Assembly (NCBI RefSeq): GCF_021021415.1
Contig: NZ_JAINWJ010000005.1
Location: 1-64,000, forward strand
Origin: Martelella mediterranea
GTDB taxonomy: Bacteria > Pseudomonadota > Alphaproteobacteria > Rhizobiales > Rhizobiaceae
Reading direction: 5' to 3'
Length of the DNA stretch: 64,000 nt
Part shown: positions 28,019 through 39,808 of the stretch, piece after piece
Layout of the letters: every line of letters starts with the position of its first letter
How positions within the stretch are numbered: position 1 is the first letter of the stretch
Position numbers and translations under genes: made by a program
The notes under the pieces: generated by a model
Told to the model about the DNA's origin: nothing
What the model saw: only the letters and a program-made list of their open reading frames with translations
Databases searched by the model: none

Positions 28019-28275
28019 ATGCCCGGACGCAACACTTGGCAGGAAGCGCCCGCAGCATTACCACGCCGAGTTTGGCGGAGCCGCAAGCCGTACTCCGGCT
28101 GGCACGCTAGTCTCGTCGCCACTCGAAACAACGCTGCAGATGATACAATGTAATTTCGCGGTTAAAACCACTTTTATTAATTAATATTAATTGTATTACA
28201 TCGCATGTTCAGAATAACAAACCATTCCATCTTCTTTATTGGTTCTGGTAAGATACCCGCGAACGGAGGGCCCGA
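28019..28275. promoter_or_regulatory. A+T-rich upstream region with a 14-bp palindrome
   Basis: No gene is seen between the terminator and the ATG at 28276. The part from 28140 to 28250 is strongly A+T-rich. It contains a perfect palindrome AATTAATATTAATT at 28179-28192, flanked by the inverted pair TGTAAT (28149-28154) and ATTACA (28195-28200). This looks like an operator or promoter region for the membrane protein gene; the regulator is unknown. Confidence 0.4.
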
Positions 28276-29376
28276 ATGCAACGCGTTGCCAGCAGAACCG
28301 TCCGGCGGACGGCGACGGCGGTTCTCGCCGTGGCCTTTATCGTGTCCACGCCGTTCGTGGTGCCGAACGGAATCGAATCCGTGAAGCTGCTTGCCCTGCG
28401 CAATGATCCGGTGAAACTGACGGATTACCGGCTGGAGCAGCTGACGCCAGCCGATTACGACCGCGCCATCCGCGAGGCTCTGGCCAGCGACGACCCGGAT
28501 CTTGCCGAAAGCGTCGTCACCCTTGCCGACAGCCGCGGCGTGCGCATCGACGGCGCCGAGCGCGAACGCGTCGAGATCGCCGTCTCGGAATCTGGCAGCC
28601 TTGGCAACCAGATCTACGAGCTTTGGGATGGCGCCCTGACCGGCAAGCCCGACAGCGCCGTCGGGCTCGTGGGCGCGATCGCCACCGACCTGACCACGGT
28701 CGGCGATGTCCGCGACATCATCATCGAGGGCGGCTCCTATCTGCAGGGCGAGGATTATGATCCGCTGATCCTGGGCCTGTCGGTGGCGGGCCTTGCGATC
28801 ACCGGCGCGGTGGTGCTGTCCGGCGGCTCGGCGTCATCGGCCAAGATCGGCACCAGCACGCTGAAGGCCGCCGGCAAGGCGGGCGCGATCGCCACCCCGC
28901 TGCGGCGTTCCTTCACCCGGCTTTCCGGAGAGGTGGTCAGCGGCCCGGCGCTGCGCAAAAGCCTGCCGCTGCTCAAGCGCGGGAATGTGCCGGCGGCACG
29001 GCGGGCGCTGACAAGTTCGCTTGATGTCAAGCCGCTGGCGAAGATGCAGGATGCGGCCATGGAGGTCGGCACGGTGATGACCAAGAATGGCTTCAAGGCC
29101 GGCACGGACATGCTGAAAGTGGCCGACACGCCGGCCGACCTGACCAAGCTTGGCAAGCTCTCGACCCGCTTCGGCAAGCGCTTCCGCGCCATCGTCTTTA
29201 TGCTGGGTTCCGGCGCGATCACGCTCGCTGGCGTCATGCTGACGGCGGCAAGCTGGACGGCAACCTTCGCGATGTGGCTGGCGGGCGCGGCCTATTTCGG
29301 CTATCGCGCCCTCAGGTTCGGCTGGCGGTTTCTGTTCTATCCGGCCGGACGCATGATCGTCCGGCTCTGGGCCTGA
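28276..29376 (+). CDS. conserved-looking membrane protein of unknown function
   Basis: The 366-residue product has an N-terminal signal anchor (TATAVLAVAFIVSTPFVV). An acidic region around residues 45-110 follows, then a hydrophobic segment near residues 170-190 (LILGLSVAGLAITGAVVL). An Ala/Lys-rich middle leads to a pair of C-terminal helices from about residue 310. A GGAGG-containing ACGGAGGGCC precedes the ATG. I do not recognise the family. It stands alone behind its own A+T-rich promoter region and converges on the Dabb gene. Confidence 0.65.
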   Translation: MQRVASRTVRRTATAVLAVAFIVSTPFVVPNGIESVKLLALRNDPVKLTDYRLEQLTPADYDRAIREALASDDPDLAESVVTLADSRGVRIDGAERERVEIAVSESGSLGNQIYELWDGALTGKPDSAVGLVGAIATDLTTVGDVRDIIIEGGSYLQGEDYDPLILGLSVAGLAITGAVVLSGGSASSAKIGTSTLKAAGKAGAIATPLRRSFTRLSGEVVSGPALRKSLPLLKRGNVPAARRALTSSLDVKPLAKMQDAAMEVGTVMTKNGFKAGTDMLKVADTPADLTKLGKLSTRFGKRFRAIVFMLGSGAITLAGVMLTAASWTATFAMWLAGAAYFGYRALRFGWRFLFYPAGRMIVRLWA

Positions 29377-29382
29377 TCCGGC

Positions 29383-29691
29383 TTAAACCGTCATATCGAA
29401 GACGAGAATACCGGAAATGCCGCCGGCAGCGGCGGCGACGATCTTCTCGCCCACGGCCTGGTGATCGGGGTGATCAAGATAGGCATCGCGCGCGGCCGAA
29501 TCCTCAAAGGTCACGATGAAGCCGTCGCCATAGCCGCTATCAAGGCCTTCCGGCGAGACGTTCGCGCCGGACTTGAAATCCACGATGCCGGGAATGACGC
29601 GCTTCAGTCCGGCGATCTCATCGTAGAGCGCCTGCTTTTCTTCTGGCCCGGCTTCCTGTCGAAATCGAATGAATACGCAATGCATGATCAT
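29383..29691 (-). CDS. Dabb (stress-responsive A/B barrel) domain protein
   Basis: The 102-residue product starts with MHCVFIRFRQEAGPEEKQAL and ends with the strand FDMTV. The middle contains SGYGDGFIVTFEDSAARDAYLDHPDHQ, the signature of ferredoxin-like Dabb barrels. These are small dimeric proteins; no reaction can be assigned here. It is the last gene of the long minus-strand array, 18 bp after rnhA. Confidence 0.85.
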   Translation of the reverse strand: MIMHCVFIRFRQEAGPEEKQALYDEIAGLKRVIPGIVDFKSGANVSPEGLDSGYGDGFIVTFEDSAARDAYLDHPDHQAVGEKIVAAAAGGISGILVFDMTV

Positions 29692-29709
29692 GATATTTTC
29701 CGAAGCGCC

Positions 29710-30162
29710 TCAGCGCCCTGGCCCCTGTTTAAACGGTTCCATCCCCTGACGCGCCAGTTCATCGGCGCGTTCATTCTCTTCATGGCCGGCATGGCCTTTT
29801 ACCCAATGTAGAGTGACATCGTGCCTGTTGCGCTCGGCTTCAAGAGCCTGCCACAATTCGGCGTTCTTGACGGGTTTCTTCGCGGCGGTTTTCCAGCCGT
29901 TCTTCTTCCAGCCGTGGATCCATTTCGAAATGCCGTCCTTGACGTATACGCTATCGGTATAAAGCGCCACGGTGCAAGGCTCCTTCAACGCCTTCAGCGC
30001 CTCGATCGCGGCCATCAGCTCCATGCGGTTATTGGTGGTCAGCTTTTCGCCGCCGCACAGATCGCGTTCCTTGTCGCCGTAACGCAGTACCGCGCCCCAG
30101 CCGCCGGGGCCGGGATTGCCGGAGCAGGCCCCGTCGGTGAAAATCTCAACTGTTTTCTTCAA
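29710..30162 (-). CDS. rnhA: ribonuclease HI
   Basis: RNase HI removes the RNA strand of RNA-DNA hybrids. The 150-residue product has all four metal-binding residues: Asp10 ([16 protein letters not shown]), Glu48 (NNRMELMA), Asp70 (LYTDSVYV) and Asp134 (NERADELA). The start codon is TTG, overlapping the TGA of thrB in TTGA, which implies translational coupling. Confidence 0.95.
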   Translation of the reverse strand: MKKTVEIFTDGACSGNPGPGGWGAVLRYGDKERDLCGGEKLTTNNRMELMAAIEALKALKEPCTVALYTDSVYVKDGISKWIHGWKKNGWKTAAKKPVKNAELWQALEAERNRHDVTLHWVKGHAGHEENERADELARQGMEPFKQGPGR

Positions 30163-31127
30163 GCCTGTTCCAGTCCGTATTCGCTGGCCGTTTCCACAGA
30201 ACGGTGAAAGCGCAGATAGCGCAGATATTCAAGCGGGTCCTTCTTGACTACCAGCGCGCCCGCCGGCGTGTTCAGCCAGTCGTAGAGCCGGGTGAGGAAG
30301 AACCGGAGCGCCGAGCCTCGGCACAGCAGCGGCAGCGCCTCGATCTCATCTTCGTTGAGTGGCCGCACGCTCTGATAGCCCTCGATCAGCGCCCGGGCCT
30401 TGGTGACGTTGAAGGAACCATCCTTCTCGAAGCACCAGGCATTGAGGCAGATCGACAGGTCATAGGCGAGGAAGTCATTACAGGCGAAATAGAAATCGAT
30501 CAGGCCGGAGAGCCTGTCGCCGATGAAGAACACATTGTCGGGAAACAGATCGGCGTGGATCACGCCGTCGGGCAGGTCCACCGGCCAGCGATCCTCAAGG
30601 GTCGCGAGTTCCTCGGTAATCTCGCTCTCAAGCCCCTTCTGCACCTCATCGGCGCGGGCGGCGGACTTGTCCCAAAGATCGACCCAGCCCTTGAGCGCCA
30701 GCGCGTTCTTGCGCGTGAGTTCGAAATCCTGGCCGGCGATATGCATGCGGGCGAGCGCGACGCCCAGCTCGCGGCAATGGGTGGCGGCGGGCTTTCTCAG
30801 CCACATGCCTTCCAGAAACGAGATCAGCGCCGCCGGACGCCCGCAGAGCCTGCCATAGGGCGCGCCGTCATCGCGGGCGAGCGGCAGCGGGCAGGACAGG
30901 CCGCGATCGGCCAGATGCTGCATCAGCCCGAGATAGAACGGTAGATCGCCCTCATCCACGCGCTTTTCGTAAAGCGTCAGGATTAGTGGAAATTTCTCGG
31001 TGTGGAGCAGGAAATTGGAGTTCTCGACGCCTTCCGCGATGCCGCGATAGGACAGGAGTTCGCCGACGTCATAGGCTTTCAGAAACTGCCGGAGATCGTC
31101 TTCGTTGATATCGGTATAGACGGCCAA
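30159..31127 (-). CDS. thrB: homoserine kinase (aminoglycoside-phosphotransferase fold)
   Basis: This 322-residue enzyme phosphorylates homoserine, giving the substrate of ThrC (18317-19711). It belongs to the type with the APH kinase fold: catalytic loop [14 protein letters not shown], then the metal-binding [10 protein letters not shown], with the substrate region [13 protein letters not shown] near the start. The start is TTG at 31127, four bases after the ispH stop. No ATG is available nearby, and homologues begin MAVYTDI. Confidence 0.93.
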   Translation of the reverse strand: MAVYTDINEDDLRQFLKAYDVGELLSYRGIAEGVENSNFLLHTEKFPLILTLYEKRVDEGDLPFYLGLMQHLADRGLSCPLPLARDDGAPYGRLCGRPAALISFLEGMWLRKPAATHCRELGVALARMHIAGQDFELTRKNALALKGWVDLWDKSAARADEVQKGLESEITEELATLEDRWPVDLPDGVIHADLFPDNVFFIGDRLSGLIDFYFACNDFLAYDLSICLNAWCFEKDGSFNVTKARALIEGYQSVRPLNEDEIEALPLLCRGSALRFFLTRLYDWLNTPAGALVVKKDPLEYLRYLRFHRSVETASEYGLEQA

Positions 31128-31131
31128 ATGC

Positions 31132-32127
31132 TTATCGTCCGTTGACGAAGGCCATGTCTTCGACGGTCAGTTCGACATCGCGGAGCTGGCGGTTGACGAG
31201 GAAATGTTCGTTCTCGACGGTGGTCTCGGCCAGTTCGATCGTGGTGTCGAACCGCGCGCGAAACGCCTCGATGATCTCGTTCACCACGACTTCCGGGGCC
31301 GAAGCGCCGGCGGAAAGCCCAAGCGTGCCGATCGGGCCGATCGCATCGAAATCAAGTTCGGCGGCGCGCTGGACGAGGATAGCTTCCTTCGCCCCTGCCC
31401 GTTTGGCCACTTCCACGAGACGCCGGGAATTGGACGAATTCGGCGCGCCGACGATGATGAAGAGGTCGCAGCCGGGCGCTGCCGCCGACACCGATTCCTG
31501 GCGGTTGGTGGTGGCATAGCAGATCGAATCGGCAGACGGGGCGGTGAGGTTCGGGAACCGCTCGGTGAGCTTGGCGATCACCGCCGCGGTATCCTGCACC
31601 GACAGCGTGGTCTGGGTCACATAGCCGAGATTGTCGGGATCGGCGGGCTGGTAGCGCTCTGCATCCTCCACGGTCTCCACCAGCGACACCGCGCCTTCGG
31701 GCAACTGCCCCATCGTGCCGATCACTTCCGGGTGGCCGGCATGGCCGATCAGCACCACGTGGCGGCCGAGCCGCTCGTGGCGCATCGCCTGCTTGTGGAC
31801 TTTGGAAACGAGCGGGCATGTGGCGTCGAGATAGAACAGGTTGCGGCTTTCGGCATCGGCGGGCACGGATTTCGGCACGCCATGGGCGGAAAACACCACT
31901 GGCTGCTCGCGGTGTTCGGCCGGTATCTCGTCGAGCTCCTCGACGAAGACCGCGCCGCGCGCCTCAAGCCCTTCCACGACATAGCGATTATGCACGATCT
32001 CGTGACGCACATAGACGGGCGCGCCATAGCGCTTCAGCGCCAGCACGACGATCTGGATCGCCCGGTCGACGCCGGCGCAGAACCCGCGCGGGCCACAGAG
32101 GCGAATGGTCAGTGGGGTCATGGTCAT
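31132..32127 (-). CDS. ispH: 4-hydroxy-3-methylbut-2-enyl diphosphate reductase
   Basis: IspH makes IPP and DMAPP in the last step of the MEP isoprenoid pathway. The 331-residue product carries the three cysteines that hold the iron-sulfur cluster, in [26 protein letters not shown] and [11 protein letters not shown]. It also has the conserved [10 protein letters not shown] and [11 protein letters not shown](CG)AG lies upstream of ATG 32127; the ATG two codons later is also possible. It sits five bases after mug and four before thrB. Confidence 0.95.
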   Translation of the reverse strand: MTMTPLTIRLCGPRGFCAGVDRAIQIVVLALKRYGAPVYVRHEIVHNRYVVEGLEARGAVFVEELDEIPAEHREQPVVFSAHGVPKSVPADAESRNLFYLDATCPLVSKVHKQAMRHERLGRHVVLIGHAGHPEVIGTMGQLPEGAVSLVETVEDAERYQPADPDNLGYVTQTTLSVQDTAAVIAKLTERFPNLTAPSADSICYATTNRQESVSAAAPGCDLFIIVGAPNSSNSRRLVEVAKRAGAKEAILVQRAAELDFDAIGPIGTLGLSAGASAPEVVVNEIIEAFRARFDTTIELAETTVENEHFLVNRQLRDVELTVEDMAFVNGR

Positions 32128-32132
32128 CTCGC

Positions 32133-32612
32133 TCAAATCATTCCGGGCAACTGATACCAATGATGACGGTCCTTTGTCCAATGCGCGTTTGCGCCCGATG
32201 TCGAAGGAAGCGCCGCAATCGCGATGCCGTCGAGCGTGCGCTGCTGCAGACCGCAGCTTATCTTGTTGTCCCCGAAATAGATGCGCGCGCCGGTGAGGCT
32301 GGTGAACGCGATCAGCTTCGGGCGGAAATGCCGCATCTTCTCCTCGAATGCGGCGATATCGAAGGCCGACAGGGTCAGCGCCTTGTCCATGCCGCTTTCG
32401 CTCTGGTTAAGATCGGTAAGACCGATGCCGTAATCAAGAAGCTTGCGGAAATCCTTCGGCGAAACCTGCTCCGGCGTCAGCCCGATCTCGTGAAGCGTGC
32501 GATAGAATTTGTTGGAGGGGTTGGCATAGAACGAGCCGGTGCGCGCTGAAATGTGCCCCTTGGCCGTGCCGCAGAACACGATATCGAGGCCCGGCGCGAG
32601 CAGGTCAATCAT
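32133..32612 (-). CDS. mismatch-specific uracil-DNA glycosylase, Mug/TDG type with altered motif 1
   Basis: The 159-residue product has the fold pattern of Mug/TDG proteins: [15 protein letters not shown] at the start, [24 protein letters not shown] and, near the C-terminus, [11 protein letters not shown]. In E. coli Mug the first motif reads GINPG and its Asn activates water. Here the motif is GTAKG, with Ala17 at that position. It may belong to a divergent subfamily with another catalytic residue. It overlaps the SURF1 stop by eight bases and lies in the cox-ispH array. Confidence 0.75.
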   Translation of the reverse strand: MIDLLAPGLDIVFCGTAKGHISARTGSFYANPSNKFYRTLHEIGLTPEQVSPKDFRKLLDYGIGLTDLNQSESGMDKALTLSAFDIAAFEEKMRHFRPKLIAFTSLTGARIYFGDNKISCGLQQRTLDGIAIAALPSTSGANAHWTKDRHHWYQLPGMI

Positions 32613-33339
32613 GCTTGCGCCGCCCGCGCCAGACGAGCAGGCCGACGATGACCGCAAGCACCGCCGCGAGCCCGTACCAGGTGACCGCATATTGCAGATG
32701 GTCGTTCGGAAACGAGATCCGGGTCACGCCGCCGACGGGCAACCCGCCCGGATTGGGCGCGTCATCGGCATCGACGAAGAAAGGCACCACCTCACCGGCA
32801 GACAAACCGGTCGATTGCGCCATCGCGTCGATATCCTTCCAGTAGAAGATGTTCTGCGCGATATCGTTCTCGGGGACCGCAAAGGATGGTTTTTCGTCGA
32901 GCCGGTCGCGGGCAAGGCCGGTCACGGTCACCGTGCCAGTCACCTGCCCTTCCTGTCGGGTCGCGGCATCCTTCATGTCGAACGGCACGAAGCCGCGATT
33001 GACGAAGATCGCGCGGCCATCGGCCAGCCTGAGCGGCGTATAGACGTAGTAGCCGGACTGGCCCTGATAGGTCGCGAAGAAATGCCGCTCGCGGTCATGC
33101 TCGAACCGGCCGGTCACCTCTATCGGCCGGTATTCGATTTCACTCCTCGGCAGCGCCTCGGCCTCGGCGAGCGTGATCGGCGGCGCCTGCAACTGCTGCT
33201 CGACGGAGGCGAGCAAAGACTCTTTCCAGTGCAGCCGGCGCACTTGCCAGTTGCCGAGCGAGATCAGGGTCACGAAGGCGAGCGCTGCCAGCGCCAGCCC
33301 CACCACCCGCACAAGCGTCTTCCGTCTAGGCATCGTCAT
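32605..33339 (-). CDS. SURF1 family cytochrome oxidase biogenesis protein
   Basis: SURF1 helps insert heme a into subunit I of the aa3 oxidase. The 244-residue product has two transmembrane helices, one at each end (about residues 11-29 and 217-237), around a periplasmic domain. Conserved parts are LGNWQVRRLHWKE near the start, GYYVYTPLRL and FVNRGFVP in the middle, and HLQYAVTWYGLA near the end. It overlaps DUF983 by 14 bases and mug by 8. Confidence 0.92.
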   Translation of the reverse strand: MTMPRRKTLVRVVGLALAALAFVTLISLGNWQVRRLHWKESLLASVEQQLQAPPITLAEAEALPRSEIEYRPIEVTGRFEHDRERHFFATYQGQSGYYVYTPLRLADGRAIFVNRGFVPFDMKDAATRQEGQVTGTVTVTGLARDRLDEKPSFAVPENDIAQNIFYWKDIDAMAQSTGLSAGEVVPFFVDADDAPNPGGLPVGGVTRISFPNDHLQYAVTWYGLAAVLAVIVGLLVWRGRRKHD

Positions 33340-33712
33340 CGCGCTTGATCATGCCCTCGGCGGCGGAGTGGCGGTATTGCAGCACGATCAGAACGCCCTT
33401 GAAGGCCCGCAGCGCCGCCAGCGAAAGCGCGATCGCAAGCGGCACCCAGATCACGATATGGACCCAGAACGGCGGCGAATAGGTAATCTCGGTCCACAGC
33501 ACCAGCGCGATCACCAGAAAGCCGACGGCGAGCATCACGAAGATCGCCGGCCCATCGCCCGAATCGGCGAAGCCGTAGTCCAAGCCGCAGTTGTCGCATT
33601 CCGGCTTCAGGGCCAGAAAGCCATCGAAAAGCCGGCCTTCGCCGCAGCGCGGGCAGCGGCCCTTGAGACCGGAAAGAATGAGCGGGGCGAGCGGATTTTG
33701 GTCTGCGGGCAT
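33326..33712 (-). CDS. DUF983 zinc-ribbon membrane protein, cox cluster copy
   Basis: The 128-residue product has the DUF983 head GRCPRCGEGRLFDGFL with a second CDNCGLDY, together a likely four-Cys zinc ribbon. Two transmembrane helices follow (about residues 55-75 and 83-105). The family is frequently found between coxIII and SURF1 genes, which suggests a role in oxidase assembly; the biochemical role is not known. A paralogue is at 46972-47397. Confidence 0.85.
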   Translation of the reverse strand: MPADQNPLAPLILSGLKGRCPRCGEGRLFDGFLALKPECDNCGLDYGFADSGDGPAIFVMLAVGFLVIALVLWTEITYSPPFWVHIVIWVPLAIALSLAALRAFKGVLIVLQYRHSAAEGMIKRDDDA

Positions 33713-33749
33713 GAACCTGAAAGCCTTCCTGAAGCCGGAAGGCGCCTCT

Positions 33750-34031
33750 TCACTTGATGACGTCTTGCCAGTCGTTGTAGTTGCGCACGCTCAGCGCCTT
33801 GAAGAACGGGCAGAGCGGAATGATTTTCCAGCCGCCCTTGCGCGCTTCCTCGACAGCATGTTCGGCAAGCACCTGACCAACACCCTTGCCGCGCAGCGCG
33901 TCCGGCACGCCGGTGTGATCGATGATGATCAGCCGTTCGGAACTGCGGGAGTAGGTCATCTCCGCCTCATGGCCGTCAACGACCGTGTAATAGCGGCCGC
34001 CCGAGGCGGTCTTTTCTTCCTGTATGGCCAT
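33750..34031 (-). CDS. small GNAT-like N-acetyltransferase (NATD1/YidJ-like)
   Basis: The 93-residue product has DHTGVPDALRGKGVGQVLAEHAV, the acetyl-CoA binding loop, and ends with IIPLCPFFKALSVRNYNDWQDVI. This is the short single-domain group of GNAT proteins whose substrates are largely unknown. It sits between ctaE and DUF983 in the oxidase array. Confidence 0.82.
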   Translation of the reverse strand: MAIQEEKTASGGRYYTVVDGHEAEMTYSRSSERLIIIDHTGVPDALRGKGVGQVLAEHAVEEARKGGWKIIPLCPFFKALSVRNYNDWQDVIK

Positions 34032-34091
34032 GATGCGCCTTTCCCAAAAACCGACCGCCGCCTCGATGGGCGGCGGAGGGTGGTTTCAAAT

Positions 34092-34976
34092 TCAGTGGCC
34101 GGTTTCAGCCAGCGGCGCGCCCCATCCGCCCCAGATATAGATGGTGAAGAACAGGAACAGCCAGACCACATCGACGAAGTGCCAGTACCATGCGGCGGCC
34201 TCGAGGCCGAAATGCCGCTCTGCAGTGAACGATCCCCGCGCCGCGCGAATCAGGCAGACGATCAGAAAGATCGTACCGACGATCACGTGGAAGCCGTGGA
34301 AACCGGTCGCCATGAAGAAGGTGGCGCCATAAATGGAGTTTTTGAAGGCAAACGGCGCCTCGTAATACTCATAGGCCTGAACGCCGGAAAACAGCAGACC
34401 GAGCAACACGGTAAGCGTGAGGCCCTGCAGCAAGCCACGACGATCGCCGTTAATCAGGGCGTGATGCGCCCAGGTCAACGTCGTACCGGAGAGCAGCAGG
34501 ATCACCGTATTGTAGAGCGGGAAATGCCAGGGATCGACGACGGCAATGCCTTCCGGCGGCCATGTTCCACCGGTCGCTTCCACGCGCGCCGCCTGGATCG
34601 CCTCGCCGGTGAACAGGCTGGCGTCGAAGAACGCCCAGAACCACGCCACGAAGAACATCACTTCCGAGGCGATGAACATGATCATGCCGTAGCGCAGATG
34701 CAGCGAGACAACCGGGGTATGATGCCCCTCGCGTCCTTCCTTGATCGTGTCCGACCACCATCCGAACATGACATAGATGATGACTGCGAGGCCGATCAGC
34801 ATCAGCCACGGCTGCGCCAGATTGAGGCCGAGAATACTGAAGGACCCACCGCTGAGATAGCGCATATAACCAACGCCGCCGAAGGCCAGCAGGAAAACGC
34901 CGATGGAAGCGACCAGCGGCCAGGGGCTTGGGTCGATGATATGATAATCGTGGTTCTTGTGATGCGCGTCTGCCAT
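34092..34976 (-). CDS. ctaE: cytochrome c oxidase subunit III
   Basis: The 294-residue membrane protein has seven predicted helices. Conserved subunit III stretches are WWSDTIKEGREGHHTP, FIASEVMFFVAWFWAFFDASL, TGFHGFHVIVGTIFL and AAWYWHFVDVVWLFLF. It is part of the aa3-type oxidase. A 185-bp gap separates it from ctaG, so an internal promoter is possible. Confidence 0.96.
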   Translation of the reverse strand: MADAHHKNHDYHIIDPSPWPLVASIGVFLLAFGGVGYMRYLSGGSFSILGLNLAQPWLMLIGLAVIIYVMFGWWSDTIKEGREGHHTPVVSLHLRYGMIMFIASEVMFFVAWFWAFFDASLFTGEAIQAARVEATGGTWPPEGIAVVDPWHFPLYNTVILLLSGTTLTWAHHALINGDRRGLLQGLTLTVLLGLLFSGVQAYEYYEAPFAFKNSIYGATFFMATGFHGFHVIVGTIFLIVCLIRAARGSFTAERHFGLEAAAWYWHFVDVVWLFLFFTIYIWGGWGAPLAETGH

Positions 34977-35161
34977 TCCTGGTCCCCGTTTCCTCTCTCC
35001 CTGAAAACCGCGCCCCGCGTCGGGCGCCGCCTCAGTAAACTAGCATCTACACCGTTTCCGGTCTTTGGCAAATCGCCCGCTGCTTTATCAGCATTTGGTC
35101 CGAGTTTGCCGTTTTAATCAATCCCCGCGAACGATAATCCGCGAGTGGTGGCAGCGCTCCT

Positions 35162-35746
35162 TCAGGAGCTGCCGTCGGAGCCTGCGGCAGACGCCTTCGC
35201 TGCGACCGGCTTCTCGTGTTCGAAAAACGTATAGGACAGCGTCAGAACCCTGATATCCTTGGTCTCTTCCGCATCGACAATCGCCGGATCGACGAAGAAG
35301 ACGACCGGCATCTCCAGCGTCTCACCCGGCTGCAGCACGGTCTCGGTGAAACAGAAGCACTCCACCTTGTTGAAATAGGCGCCGGCCTGAAGCGGCGTGA
35401 CGTTGAAGATCGCCTGTCCGAGTATCGGTTCGCTACTCTTGTTGCGGGCGGTGAACATGACCTGCACCGTCTCGCCGATCCTGGGCGACACCGACTTCTG
35501 CTCCGGCTTGAACTCCCAGTCCAGCCCGGGCGCAACATTGGCGTCGAAGGTCACCTTGATCGACTTGTCGAGCACCACGTTGGAATACTGCTCCACCCGC
35601 TGGGCCGTGCCGTTATAGCCGGTGACCTGACAGAATATGCGGTAGAGCGGCACGGCGGCGAAGCTCATCGCGGTCATGCCGAACACGAAAACAAGGCACA
35701 TCAGGACGATGGCGCCGTTATTGCGTTTGCCGCTCGCTTGCGTCAT
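35162..35746 (-). CDS. ctaG: cytochrome c oxidase assembly protein CtaG (Cox11)
   Basis: CtaG delivers copper to the CuB site of subunit I. The 194-residue protein has one N-terminal transmembrane helix (about residues 11-31) followed by [15 protein letters not shown] and a periplasmic domain. The copper-binding CFCFTE motif is present. It lies nine bases after the small membrane protein gene. Confidence 0.95.
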   Translation of the reverse strand: MTQASGKRNNGAIVLMCLVFVFGMTAMSFAAVPLYRIFCQVTGYNGTAQRVEQYSNVVLDKSIKVTFDANVAPGLDWEFKPEQKSVSPRIGETVQVMFTARNKSSEPILGQAIFNVTPLQAGAYFNKVECFCFTETVLQPGETLEMPVVFFVDPAIVDAEETKDIRVLTLSYTFFEHEKPVAAKASAAGSDGSS

Positions 35747-35755
35747 TTCGCCTCC

Positions 35756-35890
35756 TCAGGCCGCGCCGAACTTGACCATGGTGATGATGTAGAACAGCAC
35801 CACGAGGCCGAACAGCACGAAGCCGAGCGCGATATTACGCGCGCGCCGGGCCCGCTTCTGCTTGTCGGTCAATTTCACTGTCTCGATCAT
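35756..35890 (-). CDS. 44-aa single-helix membrane protein of the oxidase operon (CoxF-like)
   Basis: This short gene encodes 44 residues: a basic start MIETVKLTDKQKRARRARN and one transmembrane helix (about residues 20-40) ending FGAA. GTGAGG lies directly upstream of the ATG. It sits exactly between ctaB (4 bp) and ctaG (9 bp), where rhizobia often carry a small 'CoxF' protein. The topology resembles small oxidase subunits or assembly peptides, but no function can be shown from sequence. Confidence 0.8.
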   Translation of the reverse strand: MIETVKLTDKQKRARRARNIALGFVLFGLVVLFYIITMVKFGAA

Positions 35891-35894
35891 GGCC

Positions 35895-36821
35895 TCACCC
35901 GAACACAAGCATGGCCGCGCGATCGACGATCAGGCCGGCGAAGATCGCCGCCAGATAGAAGATCGAAAACGTGAACATCTTCTTCGCCGGCACCATCTTC
36001 TGGTCGCCCTCGGCCATCGCCCGCACCTTCAGCGACTGATAGACGAAGTAGCCCCCGAGCCCGGCCGCGAACACGGCGTAGAACGGGCTCGCAAGCCCCG
36101 TCAGCGCCGGTGCGACGCCGGCAATCGCGGTCAGCACCGCATAGACGACCATCTGATTCTTGGTGGACTTTTCGCCCGCCACATTCGGCATCATCGGGAT
36201 GCCGACATCGTCGTAATCGCGCATCTTGAAGAGCGCCAGCGCCCAGAAATGCGGCGGGGTCCACAGGAAGGTGATCGAAAACAGGATGATGCTGTCGAGC
36301 GAGATCGAGCCGGTCACCGCAGCCCAGCCAACCATGGGCGGAAAAGCGCCGGCCGCGCCGCCGATGACGATGTTCTGCGGCGTCGCCCGCTTCAGCCACA
36401 TCGTGTAGAACACGGCGTAATAGAAGATCGTGAACGCCAGAAAACCGGCGGCGAACCAGTTGACCGCGAGGCCAAGCGTCGCCACCGAGAAGCAGGCGAG
36501 CGCAATGCCAAAGGCGAGCGCCTCCTCGCGGCCGATCCGGCCCGCCGGGATCGGCCTGTTTGCGGTGCGCGACATCACGGCATCGATATCGGCGTCATAC
36601 CACATGTTGAGCGCGCCGGCCGCGCCGGCACCGATGGCGATGCACAGGATCGCGATCGCCCCCATGACCGGATTGATCGATCCCGGCGCCAGGAACAGGC
36701 CGGCAAAAGCGGTAAACACCACCAGCGACATCACCCGCGGCTTCAACAGCGCGAAATAATCCCGCCCGGTTGCTTCCGAAAGCACGAGATCGTCGCCGAG
36801 GTCGTTGTCGATTACTGTCAT
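35895..36821 (-). CDS. ctaB: protoheme IX farnesyltransferase (heme o synthase)
   Basis: CtaB adds a farnesyl group to heme b to make heme o, the precursor of heme a. The 308-residue UbiA-family protein has about eight to nine membrane helices. The prenyl-diphosphate site is [19 protein letters not shown], and a second polar loop is [21 protein letters not shown]. It lies between ctaD and the small CoxF-like gene. Confidence 0.95.
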   Translation of the reverse strand: MTVIDNDLGDDLVLSEATGRDYFALLKPRVMSLVVFTAFAGLFLAPGSINPVMGAIAILCIAIGAGAAGALNMWYDADIDAVMSRTANRPIPAGRIGREEALAFGIALACFSVATLGLAVNWFAAGFLAFTIFYYAVFYTMWLKRATPQNIVIGGAAGAFPPMVGWAAVTGSISLDSIILFSITFLWTPPHFWALALFKMRDYDDVGIPMMPNVAGEKSTKNQMVVYAVLTAIAGVAPALTGLASPFYAVFAAGLGGYFVYQSLKVRAMAEGDQKMVPAKKMFTFSIFYLAAIFAGLIVDRAAMLVFG

Positions 36822-36893
36822 TGTCAGCTCTCATTTCAAACAAGACCGCGCGCCATTTGGCGGCGCGCGAGCTTTGTTGTTTGTCGCATCGCC

Positions 36894-39447
<2,554 letters not shown>

Positions 39448-39469
39448 CACGTTGAATTCTCCCACCATT

Positions 39470-39487
39470 GTTTGACCTCGGTCAAAC
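39470..39487. promoter_or_regulatory. FNR/FixK-type palindrome upstream of ctaC
   Basis: GTTTGACC at 39470-39477 and GGTCAAAC at 39480-39487 form a perfect 8-bp inverted repeat. It contains TTGA-N6-TCAA, the FixK/FNR half-sites with their normal spacing. The centre is about 31 bp upstream of the preferred ctaC start. That is too close for a normal class II activator site, so repression of the aa3 oxidase at low oxygen is the likelier role. Confidence 0.6.
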
Positions 39488-39808
39488 CGGATCCTGTTCG
39501 TTTGCGCCAGAAGTAACAAAACCGCCCGCGGCGCGATAGCGCCATGATAGTATCTCAAGACGCCGACGCACCCCTTGGCCGGCGAACAGACGACACCGTC
39601 GACCGTTTTTGTCCCTCAGTCACAATTATGCCATAGCATTTGCCAATTTGAAGCGTCAAATTGTCTCATGCGGCACGCGCTCCCTCTGATATTTCGCCGC
39701 GCTTTCCCAGGTCAAGCCCTTCTTCAGCCGTTGAAAATTTCTTTTGAACGCGGCACAAAGCCCGCTATCGAAAAAGAGAGATATCAATTCACCCGAGGAG
39801 CCCGCGCC

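Noticed and set aside
33750-35117. 508-codon plus-strand frame at 33591-35117
   Set aside because: It is antisense to DUF983, GNAT and ctaE, all of which have clear family motifs.
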